Assembly (NCBI GenBank): GCA_038900335.1
Contig: JBBMRB010000001.1
Location: 186,001-250,000, forward strand
Source of the DNA: Rs1 sp038900335
Lineage (GTDB): Bacteria; Pseudomonadota; Gammaproteobacteria; Pseudomonadales; Balneatricaceae
Length of the DNA stretch: 64,000 nt
Direction of reading: 5' to 3'
Part shown: positions 8,980-17,729 of the stretch, in pieces
Layout of the letters: each line of letters opens with the position of its first letter
Numbering within the stretch: position 1 is the first letter of the stretch
Made by a program: the position numbers and the translations under genes
The notes under the pieces: model-generated
Seen by the model: the letters and a program-made list of their open reading frames with translations, nothing else
Database searches by the model: none
Told to the model about the DNA's origin: nothing

Positions 8980-9360
8980 ACGCCGCTGCTAAATTGATGG
9001 GTAACTCTTATTTTAATGTCATATGAGCTCTGAATTTTATATGCTATTTAATATTGATTGATAACGACTGACTTTATTGAAACAGCGCGAGCTCACATTA
9101 CTATTTAGATAAATGAGTGTAAAGATTATCAGCGGCTAGTTTGCTTGGGCTTTAAAGCTAAGAGGTTGATAAGATGTCTCTATTCCTAAATATTTTTTAC
9201 AAAATTAGTGCTGTTCGATTTTAGCCATTATTCGTGATATTTTTAACTTTACCGTTAAATTTAATGTGAGTATCAGTAGAAAAATTTTAAAAACTCATGC
9301 AGTATCAATGGCATGAAAATATGATAATTAATAACGGGTTTTCGATTTTTCTACAAATGT
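8980..9360. other. Intergenic region, nothing supportable
   Basis: AT-rich spacer with no open frame of note and no strong hairpin. It leads into a remnant of an ATPase gene. Confidence 0.5.
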
Positions 9361-9607
9361 ACATACCGTATCAAAAAACTTTTGCCAGAACGCTTAGGTG
9401 GCTTTAACGAGATTTTTGCCGACATTAGATACAGGTGAAGCTTTAGTTATTGGAGATGCTAGTTCTCTGCTAAGTCGAATATGCGTTGATGAACCTAGAA
9501 ATAAACTAGATGGTGGCACTATTGAGTTTTGAAAAGGGTGGCAAGGCGTTGTTATTAATGACCGCTTCGGGACTGTCGTGGAAAACTGGAGAAAACTAGG
9601 CGTTTAA
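9361..9607 (+). pseudogene. C-terminal remnant of a HerA/DUF87-type ATPase
   Basis: One frame reads a stretch including RFLPTLDTGEALVIGDAS and SRICVDEP, then a TGA (9530-9532), then KGWQGVVINDRFGTVVENWR ending LGV and TAA at 9605-9607. LP-x-L-x-TGEAL-x-x-G-x-A followed by S-R, D-x-P and a terminal V-x-x-WR motif is what I know from the C-terminus of HerA-like hexameric ATPases. The N-terminal and Walker regions are absent upstream, and a second stop lies near 9393. This is a decayed tail only, and marks former accessory content here. Confidence 0.5.
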
Positions 9608-9729
9608 TAACGCCTAATTAATAAGCAGCTAAAACGACAAAAATAGTAGCCATCGCGAAGCAATTATATCCAAACGCTATTTTTCTCTGGGCGCAGTGTT
9701 AAAACGGGCCCAGCATCAAGAGTATCAAA

Positions 9730-10020
9730 ATGAAGAAGTTTATATTTATATTACTTATAGTTGCGGCAGGATGGAAAATATATGAAGCACAAAATGTGCC
9801 AGTGCTTACTAATGCCGACCTCTATCTATTGAATGAACCAACTGTAATAGCAAGGGGGTCATTATTAGCTTCAAATACGAAGTATTCTTGTGATGGACGC
9901 CAACACTGTAGCCAAATGAATTCTTGTGAAGAAGCCACATTTTTTATAAACAATTGTCCTAATACAAAAATGGATGGTGATCATGATGGTATTCCATGCG
10001 AACGTCAGTATTGTAACTAA
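9730..10020 (+). CDS. Excalibur calcium-binding domain protein, secreted or anchored
   Basis: Small exported protein. Residues 1-20 (MKKFIFILLIVAAGWKIYEA) form a signal or membrane anchor. The C-terminal half matches the Excalibur domain: conserved cysteines in YSCDGRQHCSQMNSCEEA and NNCPNT, followed by the Ca-binding-like DGDHDGIPCE loop and a final C. In other bacteria this domain is often attached to secreted nucleases or follows a transmembrane anchor; here it stands alone. Length 96 residues. No operon partner is evident. Confidence 0.8.
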   Translation: MKKFIFILLIVAAGWKIYEAQNVPVLTNADLYLLNEPTVIARGSLLASNTKYSCDGRQHCSQMNSCEEATFFINNCPNTKMDGDHDGIPCERQYCN

Positions 10021-10536
10021 TTAATTTCTAACAATTGTAGCTACAGGGAGTTTTTTCGCTGTTTAAAGTCGCCTACGCAATATTTAGAGTTTTTGGTTGA
10101 TCGTGTTAATTAAAAGTACGAATATAGGATACTGTAATTATTCTATTAATTAATCCCTGTTAATCACAACACGCTGTAGCACACTCTCTCATCAATTATT
10201 GATACAACGGTTAGTAAGAATGTCGACAAAGAGGCGGCGTTCATTCATAATCACGTCTATTTAGCAATGTGCCGATTTACAAGGGCGCAGCATTAGGAAA
10301 TTTAATGGTACCTGGCTCAATTTAGAGCATCTTATCCTTTGTCTGATTGAATTTTTAGCCTTTGAAACTAGTTTACTAGACACTCAGTTTTTATTAAGTG
10401 CTCTTGTATATTACTAGATGTTACCCAATATTACCGTTGTATTGCTAGGTATTCGCTAATCAGGTAAAGCAGCACAGTTATTGCTTATCAATAACAAGCA
10501 TCAATGAAATAATGCTAAGGTCTTTAGGAGATAGAG
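10021..10536. other. Intergenic region upstream of the J-domain run
   Basis: About 515 nt without a supportable gene. It must contain the promoter for the J-domain gene. An AGGAGA sequence just before 10537 supports that gene's TTG start. Confidence 0.45.
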
Positions 10537-10800
10537 TTGGACTATTTTGAAGTAATGGAGGTTGAACAATCAGCCTCGCAAGAAGATATAAAAAGGGCTT
10601 ATCGACGTTTAGCCTCAAAGTATCATCCAGATAGGAATAAATCGGCTGATGCCGTTGAGCGCTTCCAGAAAATTAAAGAAGCGTACGATGTTATATCAGA
10701 CCCGCAACAGCGCAAATTATACATCGAACAAGAATACACTGAGGTGATGAGTCCTAGATCATTCACCGAATCCTATTGGCACACAGTTTTAAATACTTAA
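10537..10800 (+). CDS. Minimal J-domain protein
   Basis: The whole 87-residue protein is essentially one J domain: DYFEVMEVEQSASQEDIKRA, RRLASKYHPDRNKSADAV with the HPD tripeptide that stimulates Hsp70 ATPase activity, and FQKIKEAYDVISDPQQRKLY. There is no Gly/Phe region, zinc finger or C-terminal substrate-binding domain, so targeting must come from the ~20-residue tail (SPRSFTESYWHTVLNT) or from partners. The TTG start follows AGGAGA. It is followed 8 nt later by the next gene, suggesting co-expression with the downstream unknown proteins, which are candidate clients or adaptors. Confidence 0.85.
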   Translation: MDYFEVMEVEQSASQEDIKRAYRRLASKYHPDRNKSADAVERFQKIKEAYDVISDPQQRKLYIEQEYTEVMSPRSFTESYWHTVLNT

Positions 10801-10808
10801 GAGATATT

Positions 10809-11297
10809 ATGTCGAAGATCGAATTTATACCAGGCTATTTGGTGGATGATTATCAACTGCTGACTGAAAATATAGAGTCTTATCAGGATCCGGAAGAGCC
10901 TGAGTTAATTAACAATTATGTTAATAGTTTATTAGCTCAGTTAAACAAAACACCGGAGTTTTTAGCGACGATGCCTGATCAGCTCGCGATGTGTTTACTG
11001 TTTGTAGTAAAGCTAGATAGCGCCAAACTATCAGCATTAAGCTTAAATAGTGAGCCTGAATGGGATGATGTAAAAACCTGCGTCAGCATACATAAACAAT
11101 TTAGGCCTTTACTATCGATACTGATTGAGAAGTATCAGCAGCCATTAAAAATCGCTTTGTTGTTATTGTGCTTTTATGAACTGGATGCCAAAGCGCAAGA
11201 GTTTCACGCTGAGCCAGATGAAAGTGATGAGCAAGACGATTACGAAGATGACAACGAGTATCAAGGTCAAGACCAAGATAGCCTAGACGAATATTAA
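10809..11297 (+). CDS. Unrecognised protein with acidic C-terminal tail
   Basis: A 162-residue, mostly helical protein that I do not recognise. Its last ~30 residues are strongly acidic (EPDESDEQDDYEDDNEYQG), a feature shared with the 347-residue protein two genes on. The ATG at 10809 is preferred because AAGAGA precedes it; an upstream in-frame ATG at 10776 would overlap the J-domain gene by 25 nt. The short gap after the J-domain gene makes a co-chaperone or client relation reasonable, but this is inference from context only. Confidence 0.7.
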   Translation: MSKIEFIPGYLVDDYQLLTENIESYQDPEEPELINNYVNSLLAQLNKTPEFLATMPDQLAMCLLFVVKLDSAKLSALSLNSEPEWDDVKTCVSIHKQFRPLLSILIEKYQQPLKIALLLLCFYELDAKAQEFHAEPDESDEQDDYEDDNEYQGQDQDSLDEY

Positions 11298-11368
11298 TAC
11301 CAGAGCATTAATATCGCACAATTAGTACCGTACAATTACAACCACATATAAGTTAACAGGATTATATT

Positions 11369-12019
11369 TTGAGCCAACAAATAGCCGTATTAGCTGAGAA
11401 GGTCATTGCAATCACCCATGAGAGTGGTCGCAATGGTGGTGATATTTTAGAGAAAATCGCCTCTGATGAGGGCGATCATACCATGATCGCTGTTATATCT
11501 GAGTTAGATATCATGAGTGTTGCAAAAATATTACGCTCGTTCGATGCCACTATTCCATCGATAGCGGCTTGGTTGATGGAGCCTGAGACAATAGGAAAAA
11601 TGTTAGATGTAGAGCCATCGTATTGGGAAAATGAGCTGAAAAAAGGGGCTTTTAATGCTCAGGATTCAGTGAAGTCGATGTTGTCTCAAATATTTTTAAC
11701 GCAAAGTGATGATGAAGAGAGAGAGCTATCGATACTCGATGCTATCGTAGAATCAGAAACGGGACTGTTATATTTATCGCTGCCTTTTATCGGCTTTGAT
11801 TTCGAAAGTATCGATGTGACGGAAGAGTCTGTTTCAGGTAGTGATGAAGAGTTACTACTTAAGATAAAATCACTAAGTACGTCTATTTATGACGATATAG
11901 TGGCGACTTCTGTACGTGGTGATTTTGAGAAAATTGAAGCGATTCTTAAATCACAGGCAAATAACATCAGAGTGGGCGACATCAGTAACGATACTGATGA
12001 TATGTTCGAGCCATTATGA
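11369..12019 (+). CDS. Unrecognised 216-residue protein in the J-domain run
   Basis: An acidic, predicted soluble protein starting at TTG (MSQQIAVLAEKVIAITHESG), with helical segments such as MSVAKILRSFDATIPSIAAW and an end rich in Asp (NDTDDMFEPL). The next gene begins inside its stop (ATGA overlap at 12016), so the two are translationally coupled. No family is recognised. The N-terminal ~120 residues look like a helical repeat-type fold, but no motif is diagnostic. Confidence 0.7.
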   Translation: MSQQIAVLAEKVIAITHESGRNGGDILEKIASDEGDHTMIAVISELDIMSVAKILRSFDATIPSIAAWLMEPETIGKMLDVEPSYWENELKKGAFNAQDSVKSMLSQIFLTQSDDEERELSILDAIVESETGLLYLSLPFIGFDFESIDVTEESVSGSDEELLLKIKSLSTSIYDDIVATSVRGDFEKIEAILKSQANNIRVGDISNDTDDMFEPL

Positions 12020-13059
12020 AAAGAGAATACCAGATGAATCTTGACCGAGTCAGGGCGAAACCCTTCTTGTTGCTGACGATAAGTGATGCCCTTGAAAGCG
12101 GCGCTATGAGTACAGACCAGCTAGCTAAAATAGAAAGCCAGTTGGTTGAGATGTCGTTAAAAATCGCCAAGGGCTTCTTTTCACCGGTGATCAGTCATGA
12201 CTTAAAAAAATCTTGCGCTATAGTGATGGGGGTTGCGACACTTGGGCTTTTAAAGTTATGTGAAGGTGATAGTGCGCGTGCCCAAAAAATCCTGCTAGAA
12301 GAATCAGTGATTATCTGTTTTCGCAAAGGTTGGCAGAGTGTTAACGAGCTGTTTAAGGCGCATGGTAGTACAGCAGATCAAGGCACGCTATTGGCTAAAT
12401 ACCAATACAGTGCTAACGAGCACAAAGACATCGCAGCGATTCACCAATCACTTTTAGCAGAACAGCTTGATGTTAATCTATTAAAAAATATAGCGTCTAA
12501 GTTTAAAAGCCAAATGTCAAACATGGATATGAATCTGTTTGATATTGATGAAGCGACCATTAAGGCAGATGTACAGCTTGCGATTTTTGAAGCGCTGATG
12601 AAGCGTCATGATATCAGCCATACCGATTATGATAATTTCAAATCGTTTTTGCAGCGCTATCTTGAAAAACCAGATGTATTTGCCGTTGAGTTTCGTGAGT
12701 CAACAGCAGAAATTTTAGCAAAGTTTGATACTAGAACTACTAATAGAATTGAAATTTGGCTTGAGAGTATTGAGCAAAAATTCAACCGTATTTTTAAACA
12801 GCTATCTTTTGAAAATAGCGGGCCTGAAATTTATATCAGTATTTTTCATACGATGTTGCACGGCAATATAAACGCCAAAAAATTCATGCATGCCTATGAA
12901 AGCTTATTAAAGGCTGAGAAAAAGCTGCATACTAATTTAAAAGAACAAATAGAGGTCGAACAATCTTTCCAAGATTTAGAGGAAGATGATGATGACTATT
13001 TTACTGAAGAAGAACTACTAGGCGAGCTTAGCGATAATATCACTGACGATAATTATTAG
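12016..13059 (+). CDS. Unrecognised 347-residue protein with acidic tail
   Basis: Largest member of the J-domain run, helical throughout (for example DRVRAKPFLLLTISDALESG and KKSCAIVMGVATLGLLKLCE). It ends in an acidic tail (DLEEDDDDYFTEEELLGELS), echoing the tail of the 162-residue protein. It starts at ATG overlapping the previous stop; an alternative ATG lies at 12034. No catalytic motif or membrane segment is clear. Coupled translation implies a complex or stoichiometric partnership with the 216-residue protein. Confidence 0.7.
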   Translation: MKREYQMNLDRVRAKPFLLLTISDALESGAMSTDQLAKIESQLVEMSLKIAKGFFSPVISHDLKKSCAIVMGVATLGLLKLCEGDSARAQKILLEESVIICFRKGWQSVNELFKAHGSTADQGTLLAKYQYSANEHKDIAAIHQSLLAEQLDVNLLKNIASKFKSQMSNMDMNLFDIDEATIKADVQLAIFEALMKRHDISHTDYDNFKSFLQRYLEKPDVFAVEFRESTAEILAKFDTRTTNRIEIWLESIEQKFNRIFKQLSFENSGPEIYISIFHTMLHGNINAKKFMHAYESLLKAEKKLHTNLKEQIEVEQSFQDLEEDDDDYFTEEELLGELSDNITDDNY

Positions 13060-13185
13060 ATTATCTTTTGGTTGTTCAATAGCGCAGTAAAATAATCTGT
13101 ACATTTTCTGCGCTAACATACCAACTTAGTGTGTTACTTTATGAGTTAAAAGTAAATTATTGAATAATAACAAGTTAAAATAATG

Positions 13186-13214
13186 CTATCGTGATAAAGC
13201 TGAAGCTTTGATAG
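13186..13214 (+). other. Hairpin in the leader of the 108-residue gene
   Basis: CTATC (13186-13190) and GATAG (13210-13214) enclose AAAGCT (13196-13201) and AGCTTT (13204-13209). This gives a stem with a 5-nt bulge and a 2-nt loop, about 55 nt before the start of the next gene. No T tract follows, so it may be an mRNA processing or stability element rather than a terminator. Confidence 0.4.
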
Positions 13215-13268
13215 TGAGATATAAAGGTTTAGCGACTCGCTAGGATAGCTGTTTTTAAGGAAACAATA

Positions 13269-13595
13269 ATGACAAACACAGTACAAGATCATGCTTGGCA
13301 TGATGAAGACATAGTTGATGTGGCTTATAAGAATGCGGATGATCCAACATTTGAAACCGTATACATCGATATGGGTGATGAGGGCTCGGTCATTCTAAAT
13401 AGAGCAGATGTCATTGTGTTGGCTCAAAAATTTGGTATAAAAATAGTTGAAGGCTTCTCGCCACCTATCTTGTTAGAGCAACTTGATAAAGCATATTTTA
13501 TAGCGAAAGATGCCGGTTTAGAGACAGCAGGTATCAGCAGTGCAGAGCATAATATTGCGGATATAGAGAAGATGTTAGCAAAAGGCGGATGGTGA
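13269..13595 (+). CDS. Unrecognised 108-residue acidic protein
   Basis: Small soluble protein preceded by AAGGAAACAATA and starting MTNTVQDHAWHDEDI. The middle segment FETVYIDMGDEGSVILNRAD suggests beta strands, followed by helices (VIVLAQKFGIKIVEGF and an end near EKMLAKGGW). No family is recognised. It follows the J-domain run in the same direction after 209 nt, so it may be a separate transcript of the same locus. Confidence 0.7.
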   Translation: MTNTVQDHAWHDEDIVDVAYKNADDPTFETVYIDMGDEGSVILNRADVIVLAQKFGIKIVEGFSPPILLEQLDKAYFIAKDAGLETAGISSAEHNIADIEKMLAKGGW

Positions 13596-13915
13596 TTTTA
13601 GCACTGCCTGATCATTAAAGATCAACACGATAGTTAAGAGCACAAGCGCAGATAAACATCATATTTTTATATGAATGTATCATTAATATTTATAAACTAC
13701 CGCCTTGTTTTTATACTCATATAAATGTCTTTGATAGGGCGCTAGGTTTTGGCAAATTGTATTCTTAGCAGTTGATTTACAAAAGCCGCTTTTTAAAAGT
13801 GTTTTTAACTACCGGTTAAAATAAACAAATTCAAATAATGCGATAGCGCGTTATTTATCACAAAAGGTACTGACATTGGTGCCAATAATTATATTGATTA
13901 ATAGGGATATCGTAA
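13596..13915. other. Spacer of 320 nt, promoter region only
   Basis: No supportable gene. Between the 108- and 146-residue genes the DNA is AT-rich and presumably holds the promoter of the latter. A short inverted repeat, TTAAC and GTTAA around TACCG, occurs near 13806-13820. Confidence 0.4.
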
Positions 13916-14356
13916 GTGATCATTAAAGCAGGAGTTCAAGGACAAGAGGTTTTACATTTAACTAGCTATGAGGCATTACAGATGATTGAATGTTTAGCTG
14001 CACAGTTAAAACTGCAGCAGACAGACATAGCAGTCACTTTATTTCATTATGATGCCGACTTAGAAGGGGCTGGCGCTAGTGATGATACCGAGCTTGATGA
14101 TGTTGATACAGAGCCTAAAAAATCTGATATTTGGATTAGAAATTTTGGTAACGATACTCGTTGCAGCAATAAAAAACAGCTAAAAAAAGTATTATCTATT
14201 AAATACAAATCTATTTCTGTCAGCGTTCGCTTTGAAGCTTTAAATGGCAAAAAAAGAGTCGTTCATGTTTTTGTCGATGCTTACGGTATTATTCGCGACC
14301 CAGAACAAAATTATGAAATTGTTGATTTCAATACATTATTTGATACTCAATTATAA
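13916..14356 (+). CDS. Unrecognised 146-residue protein
   Basis: Starts at GTG after TAGGGATA. It has three parts: an N-terminal helical segment (LTSYEALQMIECLAAQLKLQ), an acidic linker (DADLEGAGASDDTELDDVD) and a basic, beta-rich C-terminal part (IRNFGNDTRCSNKKQLKKVL, FVDAYGIIRDPEQNYEIVDF). No family is recognised. It is followed by a good terminator at 14416, which closes the accessory run. Confidence 0.7.
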   Translation: MIIKAGVQGQEVLHLTSYEALQMIECLAAQLKLQQTDIAVTLFHYDADLEGAGASDDTELDDVDTEPKKSDIWIRNFGNDTRCSNKKQLKKVLSIKYKSISVSVRFEALNGKKRVVHVFVDAYGIIRDPEQNYEIVDFNTLFDTQL

Positions 14357-14415
14357 AACAAAGTGTGTGTTAATTCATGCTTGTAGCCATAACAGTGATT
14401 GAATAATAACAGGGT

Positions 14416-14449
14416 AAAAATGGTCATGTTTATTAATGTGGCCATTTTT
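14416..14449 (+). terminator. Rho-independent terminator after the 146-residue gene
   Basis: AAAAATGGTCA (14416-14426) pairs with TGGCCATTTTT (14439-14449), an 11-bp stem with one G-U. The right arm ends in a T5 run, so it could work in both directions. Confidence 0.7.
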
Positions 14450-14569
14450 CAATGAGTGTGTATGTAAATTTATTTGTGCTGTACACCACAGATTAGCGTT
14501 TCTAGCAAAGCATTTGGCAAACCAATAGCCTCTAATTAAACTTTAAATTTTTAAGTGAGATTTTAAACC

Positions 14570-15205
14570 ATGGCTGTCATAGTATGTTTCGGTGATTCAA
14601 ATACTTGGGGAACAGTGCCTAATGATACACGCCGCTATGACCACACGCAGCGCTGGCCCGCGTTATTAAACAATGCTTTAGCGAATGTAGAAGTCATTGA
14701 AGCAGGCCAGCAAGGGCGTACCTTGATCCATAATGATCCTTTTCAAGGAGAGAGGGCTGCTCAACTCTATTTAACAGATTATCTAGAAAAACATACACCT
14801 GATTTGGTAATCATTTTATTGGGAACCAATGATTTAAAAGCCAAGTTTGCACTCACCGCTAAAGAGGTGGCACAAAGCGCTGCTCTCTTAGCAGACAAAA
14901 CTCAACAATATCAGTACTCATCCAAACAACAGTTAACTAAAGTGTTGTTAGTAGCCCCTCCACCTATCTATGAAGTCGGTTTTTACGCCAATATGTATGC
15001 AGGTGCCGCAGTTAAATCAATGCAGCTAGCAAAATATTATCAGCAGTATGCACAGCAAGTCGCCTGTGCCTTTTTTGATGCTGCTACTGTTATAACCTCC
15101 TGCCAAGAGGAAGGCGTTCACTGGCAGGCAGATCAGCACCAGTTGCTAGCTGATGCTCTATTAGTGGTAGTTAAAGGATTGTTAGCTGATACCAGCAAAA
15201 CTTAA
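14570..15205 (+). CDS. SGNH/GDSL hydrolase of the arylesterase type
   Basis: Predicted cytosolic esterase. Blocks of the SGNH family are clear: CFGDSNTWG with the nucleophilic Ser at about residue 9, a Gly in the ARTL-like block (EAGQQGRTLI), and LLGTNDLK with the Asn. It closely resembles the arylesterase/acyltransferase group known from Mycobacterium smegmatis, including the LVAPPPI block. In the last block the usual DxxH reads EEGVH (about 183-187), so Glu replaces the catalytic Asp unless another Asp serves. 211 residues is normal. No signal peptide. It appears monocistronic. Confidence 0.85.
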   Translation: MAVIVCFGDSNTWGTVPNDTRRYDHTQRWPALLNNALANVEVIEAGQQGRTLIHNDPFQGERAAQLYLTDYLEKHTPDLVIILLGTNDLKAKFALTAKEVAQSAALLADKTQQYQYSSKQQLTKVLLVAPPPIYEVGFYANMYAGAAVKSMQLAKYYQQYAQQVACAFFDAATVITSCQEEGVHWQADQHQLLADALLVVVKGLLADTSKT

Positions 15206-15288
15206 CGCACGCTTTAGCATTACAATATACTGGTATACACATTGCTTTGATGGTTTTTTATATAGTAATGAATACGGCTGAGGGTGCT

Positions 15289-15999
15289 TTAAATTGTTAA
15301 AGATGTAATTGATTTTAATTTGTATCGTGTGCCAGGATGGGTTAGACAAGCTAGGCTAACTAAGCGGCCATCAGACCAAGTACGCCTATTTACAATTAGA
15401 CAGGCCGTCATCTCATTTATATTCAAATGTTTTTGTTTTTCTCTACAAGGTAGCGAAGCTTCTACGATGTGTTCTACATTAGATATTGGGCAAATATTTG
15501 ATAAATACTCATTAGGTGTCAATGCTGTAAAGTCTTGATTAATATACTCTGGCGCAAGGCTGACAATAACATATCGGTCTTCTAATTGTATTGGGATAGC
15601 ATCTTCTAAGTGCACTATTATTGAGTGGAAAATTGGCGTTTGTATAGGAACACCCATCTGCATAGCTATATCTTCATAGGCAGTAGTAGCCACTAATTTA
15701 ATGATCTTACAGCTATAAATATTACCCCGTTGACGTACTTCCTCAGCAATATTTTTAATATCAATCAGTGGTGATTCTGCTTTAGGTTTAGCAACAAAGG
15801 TCCCTATTCCCGGGTGGCGAGTTAGGATGTTCTCCTGAACCAAATCTCTAATAGCCTTGTTAACTGTCATACGGCTAACGCCAAATTGCTTGACTAGTTG
15901 AGCTTCAGTCGGAATTTTACTGCCACTGGGATATTGTTGCTGTAAAACGCCATTGAGGATAAAACTCTTTATTTGCTGATAACGCGGTCCTGTGCTCAA
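15289..15999 (-). CDS. hutC: HutC-like GntR-family repressor (UTRA domain)
   Basis: Transcription factor with an N-terminal GntR winged helix (residues 1-70; SGSKIPTEAQLVKQFGVSRM) and a C-terminal UTRA ligand domain (about 88-230). The UTRA part is HutC-like, with LEDRYVIVSLAPEYINQDF, a VEHIVEASLP block and the closing CLTHPGTRYKLKS. HutC represses histidine-utilisation genes and responds to urocanate. No hut enzyme is in the window; the gene is divergent from a YjiH-type membrane protein, with a candidate operator between them. The YjiH gene and hutC itself are the likely local targets. Confidence 0.8.
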   Translation of the reverse strand: MSTGPRYQQIKSFILNGVLQQQYPSGSKIPTEAQLVKQFGVSRMTVNKAIRDLVQENILTRHPGIGTFVAKPKAESPLIDIKNIAEEVRQRGNIYSCKIIKLVATTAYEDIAMQMGVPIQTPIFHSIIVHLEDAIPIQLEDRYVIVSLAPEYINQDFTALTPNEYLSNICPISNVEHIVEASLPCREKQKHLNINEMTACLIVNRRTWSDGRLVSLACLTHPGTRYKLKSITSLTI

Positions 16000-16153
16000 T
16001 CAAAACTCCATATGCCAAAAAAATTGTTATTGTAACGACTAGCTAAGTAACACACAACAGATTACTAAACTTAACAAATAGCTAGCTAACGGGTAAATAA
16101 ATGGCCGTTTTAAAGATTAGCAAATGATAGTATATTTACATTTTATTCTCAGT

Positions 16154-16163
16154 GGTATATACA
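16154..16163. promoter_or_regulatory. Candidate HutC operator
   Basis: GGTATATACA, with the palindromic core GTATATAC, differs by one base from the TGTATATACA-type site I associate with HutC. It lies between the divergent hutC-like and yjiH-like starts, 109 nt before the latter. Confidence 0.4.
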
Positions 16164-16271
16164 TATATAGACATCTACAAAAATGTAGTTACCTAAATTG
16201 ATTTGCTAGATTTATAAATGATTTAGTGAATATATAAAGTCTAATTAAAACATCAGAAATAAGGTAATATT

Positions 16272-17600
16272 ATGAACAATAATAAATTGGCGGACACAGC
16301 TCCTCCCAGCCCAATATCAATAATAAAACTGATAATTTATAGCTTAGTTGGTATATTTTTCTTTTTTATTCCCATTGAATTGTTTGGTAAAACGACTATC
16401 CCACTTGATCATATCGTCTCTTGGATTAGAGGGAATCTGGCTGATCAAGCTGCAATCTACGCTCTTTTGTTAATCATACTCGGCGGTATTTATCCTTTTT
16501 ACACTGGCTCTTGGAAAGAAAATAGAACACAAGTTATATTTTCTGTTTTAAAGCTTGGTGGTATTGTTGCGGGTTTAATGGCTTATTTCTCATTTGGGCC
16601 AGATATTTTTTTCGAAAAAGATATGCTGCCTTTCTTGTTTAATAAACTGGTTATCCCTGTTGGTTTGATTGTGCCAATAGGTGCAATTTTTCTAGCATTC
16701 CTTATTAGTTATGGATTATTAGAATTTATAGGCGTTATTTTAGAGCCTATTATGCGCCCTTTATTTAAAACGCCAGGTAAGTCGGCAATTGACGCTGTCG
16801 CATCGTTTGTTGGCAGTTATTCAATTGGATTGTTAATTACTAACCGAGTTTATAAATCGGGCCAATATTCTGCTAAAGAAGCCGCCATCATCGCGACAGG
16901 CTTTTCTACCGTGTCAGCCACTTTCATGGTTATTGTTGCCAAAACTTTAGGTTTAATGGATGTTTGGAATTTGTTTTTTTGGTCGACACTGATCATCACA
17001 TTTACCGTCACAGCTATCACCGTTAGGCTGTTTCCCTTATGTAAAATGGATAATAAGTCATTAGCTGACAAGCCAAAAGCATTTACTCACTCGCGTTTAA
17101 AGCAAGCGACGATTGAGGGGTTATCGGTTACTAGTAAAGCATCGCCAATCATTGCAAATATTCGCCAAAACCTAGTGGAGGGTTTGTTAATGGCGATGAG
17201 CATTCTTCCCTCTATTATGTCTGTTGGCTTACTTGGTCTATTGATAGCCAAATACACGCCGATTTTTGATTGGATGGGGTACTTATTCTACCCATTTACC
17301 TTACTTGCTCAATTGCCTGAGCCTCTACTTGTAGCAAAGGCCTCGGCAACAGGGCTGGCAGAGATGTTCTTGCCAGCACTATTGATGGCAGAGGGTGCGG
17401 TTGTATCTAAGTTTGTTGCCGGTACGGTCGCGATATCATCTATCCTGTTTTTCTCGGCTTCTATACCTTGTATATTATCAACGCAGATACCATTAACAAT
17501 CAGACAAATGTTAATTATTTGGTACCAGCGTGTGGCTTTAACCATCCTTTTATCAGCACCTGTTGCTTTCTATGCGGATAGTATCTTATCTAAGATGTGA
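16272..17600 (+). CDS. YjiH-family membrane protein (nucleoside-recognition/gate domains)
   Basis: Polytopic inner-membrane protein of 442 residues with about ten hydrophobic segments. It has the YjiH/nucleoside-recognition hallmarks: KSAIDAVASFVGSYSIGLL, KEAAIIATGFSTVSATFMV and MAEGAVVSKFVAGTVAISSI. These gate-type domains occur in transporters, but YjiH substrates are not firmly known. Its divergent pairing with a HutC-like repressor suggests a role in uptake or efflux of histidine or a related metabolite; this is inference. A strong double hairpin follows. Confidence 0.75.
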   Translation: MNNNKLADTAPPSPISIIKLIIYSLVGIFFFFIPIELFGKTTIPLDHIVSWIRGNLADQAAIYALLLIILGGIYPFYTGSWKENRTQVIFSVLKLGGIVAGLMAYFSFGPDIFFEKDMLPFLFNKLVIPVGLIVPIGAIFLAFLISYGLLEFIGVILEPIMRPLFKTPGKSAIDAVASFVGSYSIGLLITNRVYKSGQYSAKEAAIIATGFSTVSATFMVIVAKTLGLMDVWNLFFWSTLIITFTVTAITVRLFPLCKMDNKSLADKPKAFTHSRLKQATIEGLSVTSKASPIIANIRQNLVEGLLMAMSILPSIMSVGLLGLLIAKYTPIFDWMGYLFYPFTLLAQLPEPLLVAKASATGLAEMFLPALLMAEGAVVSKFVAGTVAISSILFFSASIPCILSTQIPLTIRQMLIIWYQRVALTILLSAPVAFYADSILSKM

Positions 17601-17612
17601 TTCTAGCTATTA

Positions 17613-17670
17613 GACACTTAACATTTTTTTAAAGGATGTTAAGTGTCACCCGAGCATAGATTTTATGCTC
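17613..17670. terminator. Two hairpins between convergent genes
   Basis: GACACTTAACAT (17613-17624) and ATGTTAAGTGTC (17636-17647) form a perfect 12-bp stem. GAGCATA (17652-17658) and TATGCTC (17664-17670) form a second, 7-bp stem. They sit between the end of the yjiH-like gene and the end of the GST gene, so they likely terminate both. Confidence 0.65.
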
Positions 17671-17729
17671 ACATTACTTGTTGTTTATTTACTCACCTTA
17701 ACCGCTTGATAAACAGCCGTTGTGATAAA

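Noticed and set aside
9730..10020. Secreted nuclease
   Set aside because: Only the Excalibur domain is present; no nuclease domain or catalytic motif is seen.
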